In this document: piece after piece, positions 1 through 6,436 of the stretch
Numbering within the stretch: the first letter of the stretch is position 1
Layout: each line of letters opens with the position of its first letter
NCBI GenBank assembly: GCA_043742785.1
Contig: JAYTXU010000079.1
Location: 1 to 22,542 of the forward strand
Length of the DNA: 22,542 bases
From: JACQCF01 sp043742785
GTDB taxonomy: Bacteria; Omnitrophota; Gorgyraeia; Zapsychrales; Fredricksoniimonadaceae
Direction: 5' to 3'
Translations under genes and position numbers: made by a program
The notes under the pieces: model-generated
Databases searched by the model: none
The model's input: only the letters and a program-made list of their open reading frames with translations
What the model was told of the DNA's origin: nothing

Positions 1-487
1 TCTTAATAGGTAACGCCTTAATCTTCTCTCCTCTGCCCTCCCCCAGGGCATAAGGAATATCATACAAAAAGAAAACCACATCACTACCCACCCCGGAAGC
101 ATATTCAACCAACTTCTTTTGTCCTAAGTTCAAATTCCACAATTGGTTTAATCCCTTCAAAACAGTGGCTGCATTACTAGAACCTCCAGCTAACCCAGCA
201 GCTACAGGAATCCTTTTTTGAATGGTAATTTCTACCCCCCCTTTGACACCGAAATCGTTCTTCAATTGTTGAGCAATTTTATAAACCAAATTCTTAGGCC
301 CTAAAGGAACATGAGGATGAGAACAATGAATACGAATCTCTCCCGAAGTCTTTTTCAGAGTAATCGTATCAAATAAATCAATCCGCTCAAAAATAGTTCT
401 TAATTGATGATACCCATCTGGTCTCTTCCCTATCACATTTAAAGCAAGGTTTATTTTTGCGTAAGATTTAAAAGTTAATGACTTCAT
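1..487 (-). CDS. ispE: 4-diphosphocytidyl-2-C-methyl-D-erythritol kinase (IspE), N-terminal part, cut by window edge
   Basis: I translated this frame directly; 162 codons are visible and the gene runs off the left edge. IspE is a cytoplasmic GHMP-family kinase that phosphorylates CDP-methylerythritol in the non-mevalonate (MEP) isoprenoid pathway. The protein opens MKSLTFKSYAKINLALNV, the typical IspE start with the catalytic lysine at about residue 11. It has the glycine-rich ATP loop PVAAGLAGGSSNAA at 94-107 and GSDVVFFL with the catalytic aspartate at about 136. The start is the ATG at 487-485, only 5 bases after the stop of the upstream TPR gene, so the two are probably co-transcribed. 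No clear Shine-Dalgarno sequence precedes it. The missing part should hold the rest of the C-terminal substrate domain. Motifs and spacing fit the family closely. Confidence 0.95.
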   Translation of the reverse strand, partial: MKSLTFKSYAKINLALNVIGKRPDGYHQLRTIFERIDLFDTITLKKTSGEIRIHCSHPHVPLGPKNLVYKIAQQLKNDFGVKGGVEITIQKRIPVAAGLAGGSSNAATVLKGLNQLWNLNLGQKKLVEYASGVGSDVVFFLYDIPYALGEGRGEKIKALPIK

Positions 488-492
488 GAGGA

Positions 493-1512
493 TTATTTTG
501 CAGATTGATGCTTTGCACCTTGATTAGCTGCAGAAGTTCTACTTAAAAGTTCCATCTTCTGAGATATTTTTACTTGTTTAGGATCTAAATCTAATGATTT
601 AAGCCAAGATTTTCGAGCCAAAGCTGGTTCATTACTTGCTTGATAAACATCTCCCATATGATCAAAAATAATTGAATCTGTCAGATAACTTTGTGCTTTT
701 TCTAAAACCATTAAACTTTCTGCCTTTAACCCCTGCTTAAACAAAACCCATCCTAAAGTATCATAATAAGCTCCATTAGAAGGATCTAGATTAACTGCCT
801 TACGCGCCATCTTCAAAGCCTCATCTAAATTGACCCCTTCCTCCGCATAAGTATACGCTAAAGAATTTAATACTCCATCATGATCAGGCTCTAAACTCAG
901 CGCTTTTCGAAAATCTTCCTTAGCTTTTTCTTTTTGACCCAATTCTAAATAAACGCTACCTTCAAGATACAAAACAGAAACATTTTTAGGTTGAAATTGC
1001 AAAACTTGAGCTAATTGCTCCTTGGCCTGTGGATATTTTTGCAAAGCAAAATACAATTGCGCTAAATAAAGATGAACATCTGCGTTATCTGGATTATTAT
1101 TTGTAGCGATTTTTAAAATCAATTCGTACTCAAGAGCGGCTAAATCGTACTTTTTCTGGGAAGAATAAATAAGCGCCAACAAATAATGAGCTTCGGGTAA
1201 ATTGGATTGCAGTTTAATTGCAGACTTTAATTGATCAATAGCCCTCTGAGTAGACCCAAGGCGAGCGTAATAAGAACCCAATCTCAAATGCGTCATCGGC
1301 TGAGAGCGATCAAGTTTAGCTGATTTCTCATACTCATTCACCGCTTGACTGTTATCGCCATTTAAATCATCGATAACCGCCATAATGTAATGTGCCAACG
1401 CCTTAGATTTAGCCTGAATTTGAACTTCTTCTGCCAGACATAAATTTGTAAGAACTGTAAACCACAAACCAGCGGCTATAAGAATAACTCGCTGGTGATG
1501 CTGTTTAAGCAT
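493..1512 (-). CDS. exported tetratricopeptide-repeat protein
   Basis: The protein has 339 residues. Residues 1-27 look like a Sec signal peptide: basic LKQHHQR, then a hydrophobic core, with possible cleavage after LCLA. From about residue 37 to 320 I see roughly eight consecutive 34-residue TPR units, recognisable by repeated [LY]..LG..Y, A...[FY]..AL.LDP patterns such as DFRKALSLEPD and MARKAVNLDPS. TPR arrays are protein-docking scaffolds, so it is probably a periplasmic or membrane-associated assembly factor; its partner cannot be read from the sequence. A cysteine at 25 is not in a good lipobox context, so I favour a soluble or envelope-associated protein over a lipoprotein. The ATG at 1512 is preceded by AAAGG about 6 bases upstream. 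ispE follows after 5 bases, a likely operon partner. Confidence 0.85.
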   Translation of the reverse strand: MLKQHHQRVILIAAGLWFTVLTNLCLAEEVQIQAKSKALAHYIMAVIDDLNGDNSQAVNEYEKSAKLDRSQPMTHLRLGSYYARLGSTQRAIDQLKSAIKLQSNLPEAHYLLALIYSSQKKYDLAALEYELILKIATNNNPDNADVHLYLAQLYFALQKYPQAKEQLAQVLQFQPKNVSVLYLEGSVYLELGQKEKAKEDFRKALSLEPDHDGVLNSLAYTYAEEGVNLDEALKMARKAVNLDPSNGAYYDTLGWVLFKQGLKAESLMVLEKAQSYLTDSIIFDHMGDVYQASNEPALARKSWLKSLDLDPKQVKISQKMELLSRTSAANQGAKHQSAK

Positions 1513-1626
1513 GACTACCTTTCACTAAAGTAAGGCATTAAATAAATTGCTTAGCCCCACCTCATCCTAAGATTTTAATATTAAGACCTAGCAGGGCTTC
1601 GCAAAATTATCTTGTAGTGCGCTTCT
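1513..1626. other. gap between the 26-residue protein and the TPR gene
   Basis: I see no gene or convincing terminator in these 114 bases. AT-rich palindromic TTAATATTAA and the TPR gene's AAAGG site are the only notable sequences. A promoter for the TPR gene may lie here, but no box pair is good enough to call. Confidence 0.5.
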
Positions 1627-1707
1627 TTAAATGACGTAAGCCTTACGTAATTTCTTACGTTTGTGCGTGCGAATCTTTACGCGTTTTCTTTTTTTACCGC
1701 AGGGCAT
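1627..1707 (-). CDS. 26-residue highly basic ribosomal-type protein (COX24/AURKAIP1, bS22-like)
   Basis: A short ORF on the minus strand encodes MPCGKKRKRVKIRTHK followed by ten more residues rich in K and R, ending AYVI. About half the residues are Lys or Arg. The MPCGKKRKR...THKRKK pattern matches the tiny AURKAIP1/COX24-domain proteins annotated in Bacteroidota and PVC bacteria, related to mitochondrial mS38 and mycobacterial bS22, which bind the small ribosomal subunit near the decoding region (family knowledge). The strongest local support is a near-perfect Shine-Dalgarno, AAAGGAG at 1718-1712, four bases before the ATG, better than that of most neighbours. It lies 27 bases downstream of hisG on the same strand. 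Genes of this size are easily missed by automatic annotation. The ribosomal role is inferred from family resemblance. Confidence 0.8.
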   Translation of the reverse strand: MPCGKKRKRVKIRTHKRKKLRKAYVI

Positions 1708-1711
1708 AATG

Positions 1712-1718
1712 CTCCTTT
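1712..1718 (-). promoter_or_regulatory. strong Shine-Dalgarno of the 26-residue protein
   Basis: Reading the minus strand, AAAGGAG lies four bases (CATT) before the ATG at 1707. It is one of the best ribosome-binding sites in the window and is the main reason to accept this very short ORF as a gene. Confidence 0.75.
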
Positions 1719-1734
1719 GTTTGTTTTTTATACC

Positions 1735-2610
1735 TTAATATATTAATTTATTAAGTGAATACTCAATGATTCCCTCAGCACCAGCATCTTTAAGCTCAGG
1801 GATGATCTTACGAACAGTTGATTCATCGATCACGGTCTCTAGCGCCACCCAACCATCCTTGGATAAAGGCGATACAGTGGGATTTCTTAAAGCCGTTAAC
1901 ACTTCAAGAACCTTATCCAAATTCTTACGAGAAACATTCATCTTAAGACCAACCATATTCTTAGCAGCCAATGCTCCACGCAGAAGCATAATCACCTGTT
2001 CCATCTTCTTTTTCTTCCAAGGATCTTTAGCTGCTTTTTTATTAGCTATAAACTGAGTACTAGATTCACATAAAGTTTCAATAATACGAAGCTTATTAGC
2101 CTGTAAAGAAGAACCTGTCTCGGTTAACTCGACAATGGCATCTACTAAACCAGAAGCCACCTTAGCTTCGGTCGCTCCCCAAGAAAATTCTACATCTGCC
2201 TTAACCTTGTGCTTAACTAAATATTTTTTAGTAATACTAACAACTTCAGTTGCAATTTTCTTTCCTTCTAAATCTTTAGGCGTCTTAATCGATGAAGCTT
2301 CGGGAACAGCTAAGACCCAACGGACTTTATTAGTTGTTGCCTTGGCATATTGCAATTCCGCTAAACGTTCTACATGTGAAGAATTTTCTTCAATCCAATC
2401 ATTACCGGTAATGCCGCAATCTAATGTCTCATCCTCGACGTAACGAGACATTTCTTGAGCACGTAGAAGCACCGGAGAAATTTCTTCATCATCAATTTGA
2501 GGGAAATAAGAACGAGAAGACACTACTACTCTAAAACCCGCCTTTTCAAAAAGAGCGACAGTCGCATCTTGTAAACTACCCTTTGGCAAACCAAGTTTAA
2601 GCTTTTTCAT
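1735..2610 (-). CDS. hisG: ATP phosphoribosyltransferase, long form (HisG)
   Basis: HisG catalyses the first step of histidine synthesis, joining ATP and PRPP to make phosphoribosyl-ATP in the cytoplasm. The start KLKLGLPKGSLQDATVALF is the classic HisG N terminus. Residues around 150-170, VDAIVELTETGSSLQANKL, form the PRPP-binding segment. At 291 residues it is the long form. The last 75 or so residues (MNVSRKNLDKVLEVLTALRNPTVSPL...) match the ACT-like regulatory domain that senses histidine, so it should not need HisZ. No other his genes are nearby, so the gene stands apart from any his operon. The ATG at 2610 has no Shine-Dalgarno but sits directly behind a near-consensus promoter, suggesting a leaderless message. 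The 26-residue protein follows after 27 bases. Confidence 0.96.
   Translation of the reverse strand: MKKLKLGLPKGSLQDATVALFEKAGFRVVVSSRSYFPQIDDEEISPVLLRAQEMSRYVEDETLDCGITGNDWIEENSSHVERLAELQYAKATTNKVRWVLAVPEASSIKTPKDLEGKKIATEVVSITKKYLVKHKVKADVEFSWGATEAKVASGLVDAIVELTETGSSLQANKLRIIETLCESSTQFIANKKAAKDPWKKKKMEQVIMLLRGALAAKNMVGLKMNVSRKNLDKVLEVLTALRNPTVSPLSKDGWVALETVIDESTVRKIIPELKDAGAEGIIEYSLNKLIY
1737..1766 (-). promoter_or_regulatory. candidate sigma-70 promoter inside the 3' end of hisG
   Basis: On the minus strand TTGAGT (1766-1761), an 18-base spacer and TATATT (1742-1737) give 9 of 12 consensus positions. A start about 7 bases further on (near 1730) would give a roughly 22-base leader carrying the strong Shine-Dalgarno of the 26-residue protein. 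The region is AT-rich, so a chance match is possible. Confidence 0.35.
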
Positions 2611-2617
2611 AGCGGCA

Positions 2618-2645
2618 ATTATAGCAATGGGTTATTAAATGTAAA
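2618..2645 (-). promoter_or_regulatory. hisG promoter with extended -10, predicting a leaderless transcript
   Basis: On the minus strand TTTACA (2645-2640), a 16-base spacer ending TGC, then TATAAT (2623-2618): 11 of 12 consensus bases plus a TGn extended -10. Seven bases (TGCCGCT) separate TATAAT from the hisG ATG, so the expected start falls on or one base before the A of ATG. The -35 lies in the last codons of the upstream methyltransferase gene. Confidence 0.7.
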
Positions 2646-3339
2646 GCAGTAAAAACAATGTTGGTTTCTTTTCTAATTGAACACCCTCTTTTTTCCATTG
2701 TCCAACCGCAGTAGTTTTAATCTTCTGCGAGGCACCGGTAATATCGGATGCTACACACAATAAGGTCTTTGAATTACAAACGTTAAGAAAATCTTCCAGT
2801 AAATGTTGGTTTCGATATGGCGTCTCCATAATAATCTGCGTCTGTCCCTCCGTGAAGGATCGATGCTCTAAATCTTTAATCTTCTTTAATCTTAGGTCTT
2901 TATCCTTAGGTAAATACCCATTAAAAGCAAAATTTTGCCCGCCAAGTCCAGAAGCAGCCAATGCTAATATGAGAGAAGAAGCCCCAACCAGGGGAATCAC
3001 ATCGATTCCCCGTTCATGGGCTAAACGAACTAAATCTGCACCTGGATCAGCCACACAAGGATATCCTGCTTCAGAGATAATAGCCATATCAAAAGAACCT
3101 GCCTCTTTTAATTGTTCTTCAATATCCTTCATAGAGGTGTGTTCGTTCAAATCAATGTAGGTACATTCAGAAAGAGGAAATCCTGGAATTAACTTCTTTA
3201 ATAAAGCTCTAGCTGATTTAGGCTCTTCCACAAAAAATATACGCACATCCTTGATTGCTTGAGCTACAAAACTTGGAATCGAATCTACTCTTACTTCATC
3301 AGTTAATGTATTGGGAATTAAATATAATTTAGATGCCAT
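2635..3339 (-). CDS. RsmI-like tetrapyrrole-methylase-fold SAM methyltransferase
   Basis: The 234-residue protein begins MASKLYLIPNTLTD and carries the marks of the RsmI branch of the TP-methylase fold: FFVEEPKSAR near 36-44, MAIISEAGYPCVADPGADLV at 85-104 (the SAM-binding loop region), LVGASSLILALAASGL at 117-132, FNGYLPKDK at 139-147 and the METPYRN segment. RsmI methylates C1402 of 16S rRNA on the ribose. This protein has GAS where RsmI usually has GPSA and is about 50 residues shorter than E. coli RsmI, ending after the core fold. It is therefore probably one of the short paralogues often annotated only as SAM-dependent methyltransferase, and its target is uncertain. It starts 5 bases after the phosphatase stop, with no obvious Shine-Dalgarno, so it is likely read in the same message. 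Confidence 0.85.
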   Translation of the reverse strand: MASKLYLIPNTLTDEVRVDSIPSFVAQAIKDVRIFFVEEPKSARALLKKLIPGFPLSECTYIDLNEHTSMKDIEEQLKEAGSFDMAIISEAGYPCVADPGADLVRLAHERGIDVIPLVGASSLILALAASGLGGQNFAFNGYLPKDKDLRLKKIKDLEHRSFTEGQTQIIMETPYRNQHLLEDFLNVCNSKTLLCVASDITGASQKIKTTAVGQWKKEGVQLEKKPTLFLLLYI

Positions 3340-3344
3340 AACGT

Positions 3345-4034
3345 TTATCGGCCACGAATCCCTTCATAAAGTTTAGCGGTTGCATCCGACTGCCAAAATT
3401 GTTTGCTGTTAATATCCATAATGGTCAAACATTCTCCATAACCAGCGCCAGTGTCTAGCGCCCAAACATTACAAAAATGAACAGGCACAGTAGAAGAGAA
3501 ATTTTTTATTGTAGGCGTATGCCCCACAAAAATCTCTTTATATTTACTAAACTTGAACTGCTTATCTTCCCAAGATTTCTTTTGAGCATTAAAAAGAAGC
3601 TCCCTATCCCAAGCAAATTTATTAAGACCTTGGATCTTTAAAGGAAAATTTGGATCAAAGCCCCCGTGAACAAATACTTTTTCATCCCATACAAAACATG
3701 GGTGAGCCTTCTCCAAGAATTGAATATGCTCCTTAGGCATAGGGTCATTCCCATAAGAAAATATAGTAGCCAAACCACCCTGAGTGGTCCAAACCTCTGG
3801 CTCCTTACCTTCTTTAGCCCAATCCAGCACCCATAAATCGTGATTACCGATAACATACTCACAATGTTTAATTTTCAAAAGCTCATTGATACAGCGGTCA
3901 ACCTCTGGATAGCCATCACAAACATCACCTAAAACAATTAAGAGATCCTTCCCTGCATCAAAACCCGAACGCTCTAAACACTGTAACAAGGCTCGATGGG
4001 TTCCATGGATATCACCAATCACGAAAGTATTCAT
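3345..4034 (-). CDS. PPP-family metallophosphoesterase (serine/threonine phosphatase-like)
   Basis: Starting at the ATG at 4034 the protein has 229 residues. It contains the calcineurin-type metal motifs in order: GDIHG (D8, H10), GDVCDG (D37), GNHD (N64, H65), VHGG (H123) and GHTP (H172). These bind the two-metal centre of PPP phosphatases and related Ap4A hydrolases. The usual GDxVDRG motif is GDVCDGY here, lacking the arginine, so the substrate may not be a phosphoprotein. A GTG 60 bases upstream (4094) is in frame, but the extra 20 residues are not family-like and a near-consensus promoter lies inside that stretch. I therefore choose the ATG at 4034. There is no Shine-Dalgarno, and the predicted transcript starts at the A of ATG. 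It is divergent from the chaperone gene, and a methyltransferase gene follows after 5 bases. Confidence 0.9.
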   Translation of the reverse strand: MNTFVIGDIHGTHRALLQCLERSGFDAGKDLLIVLGDVCDGYPEVDRCINELLKIKHCEYVIGNHDLWVLDWAKEGKEPEVWTTQGGLATIFSYGNDPMPKEHIQFLEKAHPCFVWDEKVFVHGGFDPNFPLKIQGLNKFAWDRELLFNAQKKSWEDKQFKFSKYKEIFVGHTPTIKNFSSTVPVHFCNVWALDTGAGYGECLTIMDINSKQFWQSDATAKLYEGIRGR

Positions 4035-4040
4035 TGGCAC

Positions 4041-4069
4041 AGTATATAAGCAGGGTTTGCTCTTGTCAA
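4041..4069 (-). promoter_or_regulatory. near-consensus promoter of the phosphatase gene
   Basis: On the minus strand TTGACA (4069-4064), a 17-base spacer, then TATACT (4046-4041): 11 of 12 consensus bases with ideal spacing. The expected start, seven bases beyond the -10, is position 4034, the A of the ATG, implying a leaderless mRNA. Its -35 overlaps that of the opposite promoter. Confidence 0.8.
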
Positions 4070-4091
4070 AGACTGCGACCTCATATATAAT
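4063..4091 (+). promoter_or_regulatory. near-consensus promoter of the chaperone gene
   Basis: On the plus strand TTGTCA (4063-4068), a 17-base spacer, then TATAAT (4086-4091): 11 of 12 consensus bases with ideal spacing. The expected start is A4098, giving a 39-base leader with AAGGA at 4124-4128. The -35 shares positions 4064-4068 with the minus-strand promoter. Confidence 0.8.
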
Positions 4092-4123
4092 CACGGCATT
4101 TCTAAAAACATTATTTTTTATTT

Positions 4124-4128
4124 AAGGA
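4124..4128 (+). promoter_or_regulatory. Shine-Dalgarno of the chaperone gene
   Basis: AAGGA lies eight bases before the ATG at 4137 and fixes the start of the chaperone gene. It contrasts with the divergent phosphatase gene, which has none. Confidence 0.65.
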
Positions 4129-4136
4129 AACTGTCT

Positions 4137-5606
4137 ATGCTAAGCGTTCTTCGCCACAAAGGTGTTGCCAAAAAAGTTCTCTGGTTTACAACCATCATCA
4201 TTGTTCTCTCTTTCGGATTTTTCGGCATAGCCAATCGTCTGGACCATTCCATCAATAGCGCGGGCAAAATGTACGGGCACAATATATCCCCCCAAGATTT
4301 TCAAAAAGCCTACTATGACACCCGTGATGCCGCTATTCTCATGTACGGAGACAATTTCTTTAAATATGGCAATCGCCTCAATCTTGAAAGCCAAACCTGG
4401 GATCGTTTAATCTTATTAAAAGAGGCTAAACAACGTAACATTAAAGCCTCTGACCAAGAAGTCGTTGATCTTATTGCCACTATGCCCTTCTTCCAATCGG
4501 AAGGAAAATTCGATCAATTCAAATATCAAAATATTATTCAAGATCCTCGTGGTTTTGACCGCAAGACCCAAGAATTTGAAGAAGGCATCCGTTCTCAAAT
4601 CATCATTAAAAAACTAATGGAACAAATAACCATCTCTCTATCAATAACAGATAATGATATTAAAAAAGAATATACCCTCAAAAATGAAAAAATTAAATTA
4701 ACATATGCCCTATTTGAACCTCTCAAAGCTGCTAAAGATTTAAAAGTCTCTGATGATGAAATTAAACAATATTTCGAAAGCAATAGAGAATCTTTTCGCA
4801 AACCAATCATGGTCAATGTTGAATATGCCTCGTTAAATTATCCTGCTAAAGCAACAGATGAACAAAAAGCAGCCGTAAAGAAACAAGTGCAAGATTTAAC
4901 CAAAAAACTATCCAAAGATAGCAACTTCATTTCAATCGCTAAAGAAAATAAAATTGATGTCAAAGAAAGCGGAGACTTTTCTCAATCTCAACCCTTACTA
5001 ACCTTTGCATGGTCACCAGAATTGGTAGAAAAGATATTTGCCATGAAACAAGGTGAATATAGCCCTGCATTGGAAACTCCTGATGGTTGGGAAATCTTAA
5101 AAATTAAAGAACGTAAAGATTCCTTTATTCCTGAATTAGATAAAGTTAGAGATGAAGTTAAAACCGCTCTATTAACAGATAAAGGATTTACCATAGCTAA
5201 AACTAAAGCTGATGCAGCTTTAAAAATCCTCACTGAAGGATTAAAAACTAACAAGACATTCAAAGACTTAACTCAAGGATTAGAAGCAAAGGTTGACCAA
5301 ACGGCTGCCTTTGGAAGAGGAGAATACATCGCCAATATGGGACTTATTGCAGAATTTCAAGAAATTACCATGAAACTAACTATGCAAAACCGCTTAAGCG
5401 AGGTTATCTCAACCTCTCAAGGACCTGCTATTGTTTATCTGGATAATATTGAAGCTATCGATGAAAAGCAATTTGAAGAAGACAAACCAAATTTTAAAGA
5501 AATGTTTTTCGCACAAAAAAGAAATCAAATGATTATGGAATTTCTAACACAGCTACGTATTAGAGCCAACGTACAAAGCAATTTAGATAAGAATAAAACA
5601 AAGTAA
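4137..5606 (+). CDS. membrane-anchored SurA/PpiD-like peptidyl-prolyl isomerase and chaperone
   Basis: This 489-residue protein is the only plus-strand gene. Residues 12-31 (KKVLWFTTIIIVLSFGFFGI) form one N-terminal membrane helix after a basic stretch, so the bulk should lie in the periplasm. Residues 32-200 match the SurA N-terminal chaperone region, including LNLESQTWDRLILLKEAKQR and RSQIIIKKLMEQ. Residues 200-327 fit a parvulin (PPIC) domain, with GEYSPALETPDGWEILKI as its end. The rest is a helical C-terminal part. Such proteins help outer-membrane and periplasmic proteins to fold. The arrangement resembles PpiD, with a single parvulin domain. Whether it is an active isomerase cannot be told from motifs alone. 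It is led by a 39-base leader with AAGGA and is convergent with the thioredoxin gene, 11 bases away, with no clear terminator between. Confidence 0.88.
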   Translation: MLSVLRHKGVAKKVLWFTTIIIVLSFGFFGIANRLDHSINSAGKMYGHNISPQDFQKAYYDTRDAAILMYGDNFFKYGNRLNLESQTWDRLILLKEAKQRNIKASDQEVVDLIATMPFFQSEGKFDQFKYQNIIQDPRGFDRKTQEFEEGIRSQIIIKKLMEQITISLSITDNDIKKEYTLKNEKIKLTYALFEPLKAAKDLKVSDDEIKQYFESNRESFRKPIMVNVEYASLNYPAKATDEQKAAVKKQVQDLTKKLSKDSNFISIAKENKIDVKESGDFSQSQPLLTFAWSPELVEKIFAMKQGEYSPALETPDGWEILKIKERKDSFIPELDKVRDEVKTALLTDKGFTIAKTKADAALKILTEGLKTNKTFKDLTQGLEAKVDQTAAFGRGEYIANMGLIAEFQEITMKLTMQNRLSEVISTSQGPAIVYLDNIEAIDEKQFEEDKPNFKEMFFAQKRNQMIMEFLTQLRIRANVQSNLDKNKTK

Positions 5607-5617
5607 TAAAATTATTT

Positions 5618-6112
5618 TTAGTTGAATTTAGTTTCGTAATTGACAGAAAGGCCGTGTTCAATAGCACGAATAACACCCTTTTCATCAATAAAGAATAAAG
5701 AAGGGATGCCTACAACGCCATATAAACCTGCCACCGTATTATCTTCATCAATAAAACTATCCAAAGATATTTCCTGATGATTCAAAAAAGCTTTAGCCTC
5801 TTCCTTTGTTTCCCCCACATTAACTAAAACAATCTCAATATTCTGTTTCTTTATCCCATCAAGTTTTTGTCTAATTGTTTCTAATTCTTCATGACAGTGA
5901 GGACACCAAGTAGCCCAGAAAAACAATATTGCCTTCTTACCCACTCTTGCTTGAACTAAACTCTGGCTCACCCCAGAAATTTTCTCTAAGGTAAATTCCG
6001 GAGCTGTCTTGCTTATTAAATTATCCGACACTTCAGATGAAGGTAACGAGCTCATCGCAAAAGATAAACTAGAAAAAGTTAAAAATAAAATTGTAAAAAA
6101 GGCGCGTTTCAT
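5618..6112 (-). CDS. TlpA/ResA-like periplasmic thioredoxin
   Basis: The 164-residue protein has an N-terminal signal peptide (MKRAFFTILFLTFSSLSFA), then a redoxin fold: APEFTLEKISG at 37-47, the active site WATWCPHC at 66-73 with C70 and C73, the VNVGE strand near 97-101, and the cis-proline in VVGIPSLFFID (P137). It should act as a thiol-disulfide oxidoreductase outside the inner membrane, reducing or matching disulfides for cytochrome or envelope protein maturation (family knowledge). The CPHC dipeptide is known from TlpA-like proteins. Its ATG overlaps the cutA stop by 4 bases (ATGA), so translation is coupled. The C terminus, ending VNYETKFN, is short but complete. Confidence 0.92.
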   Translation of the reverse strand: MKRAFFTILFLTFSSLSFAMSSLPSSEVSDNLISKTAPEFTLEKISGVSQSLVQARVGKKAILFFWATWCPHCHEELETIRQKLDGIKKQNIEIVLVNVGETKEEAKAFLNHQEISLDSFIDEDNTVAGLYGVVGIPSLFFIDEKGVIRAIEHGLSVNYETKFN

Positions 6113-6423
6113 ACGGACTCATCAATCCATTTTAAATAATCTTTGCTGCCAGCCATAATCGGTAATGCAATAATCTCTGGTGTTTGATAACTATGCAGCA
6201 GCTTAACTTGAGAAATAATCTTCTCAAAGAGTTTTTGTTGGGTTTTTATAATCATTAAAACTTCTTTAGATTGATCAACCTTCCCTTTCCAAACAAAAAT
6301 TGACTCAATATTGCTAATAATATTCGCACAGGCAATTAATTTAGTCTTAAGAAGAGCATTGGCTATTTTCTTAGCTTCAGTTTTATTCTTAGCTGTAATT
6401 AAAACAACAATGTGTTGATTCAT
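6109..6423 (-). CDS. cutA: CutA1 divalent-cation tolerance protein
   Basis: This 104-residue protein matches CutA1 in length and motifs: VVLITAKNKTEAKKIANALL at the start, KLIACANIISNIESIFVWKGK in the middle (the conserved A-C-x-N-I and W-x-G-K segments), EVLMIIKT and LHSYQTPEIIALPI near the end, closing with YLKWIDE. CutA forms very stable ferredoxin-like trimers that bind copper; in E. coli mutations at the locus affect metal tolerance, though the biochemical role is unsettled. It overlaps the following thioredoxin gene by 4 bases. In E. coli cutA lies beside dsbD, so linkage to thiol redox genes is a recurring theme. No good Shine-Dalgarno is seen before the ATG. Upstream lies the 74-bp repeat element. 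Confidence 0.95.
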   Translation of the reverse strand: MNQHIVVLITAKNKTEAKKIANALLKTKLIACANIISNIESIFVWKGKVDQSKEVLMIIKTQQKLFEKIISQVKLLHSYQTPEIIALPIMAGSKDYLKWIDESV

Positions 6424-6436
6424 AATATTTCTTTAT

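Noticed and set aside
1766..2443. Two plus-strand open frames opposite hisG
   Set aside because: Both mirror a well-conserved HisG coding frame and have no supporting signals.
4035..4094. In-frame GTG at 4094 as the start of the phosphatase gene
   Set aside because: The added 20 residues are not family-like, and a TTGACA-N17-TATACT promoter lies within the stretch; the ATG at 4034 puts GDIHG at the usual distance from the start.
5607..5617. Bidirectional terminator between the convergent chaperone and thioredoxin genes
   Set aside because: Only 11 AT-rich bases with no GC stem; no intrinsic terminator can be supported.
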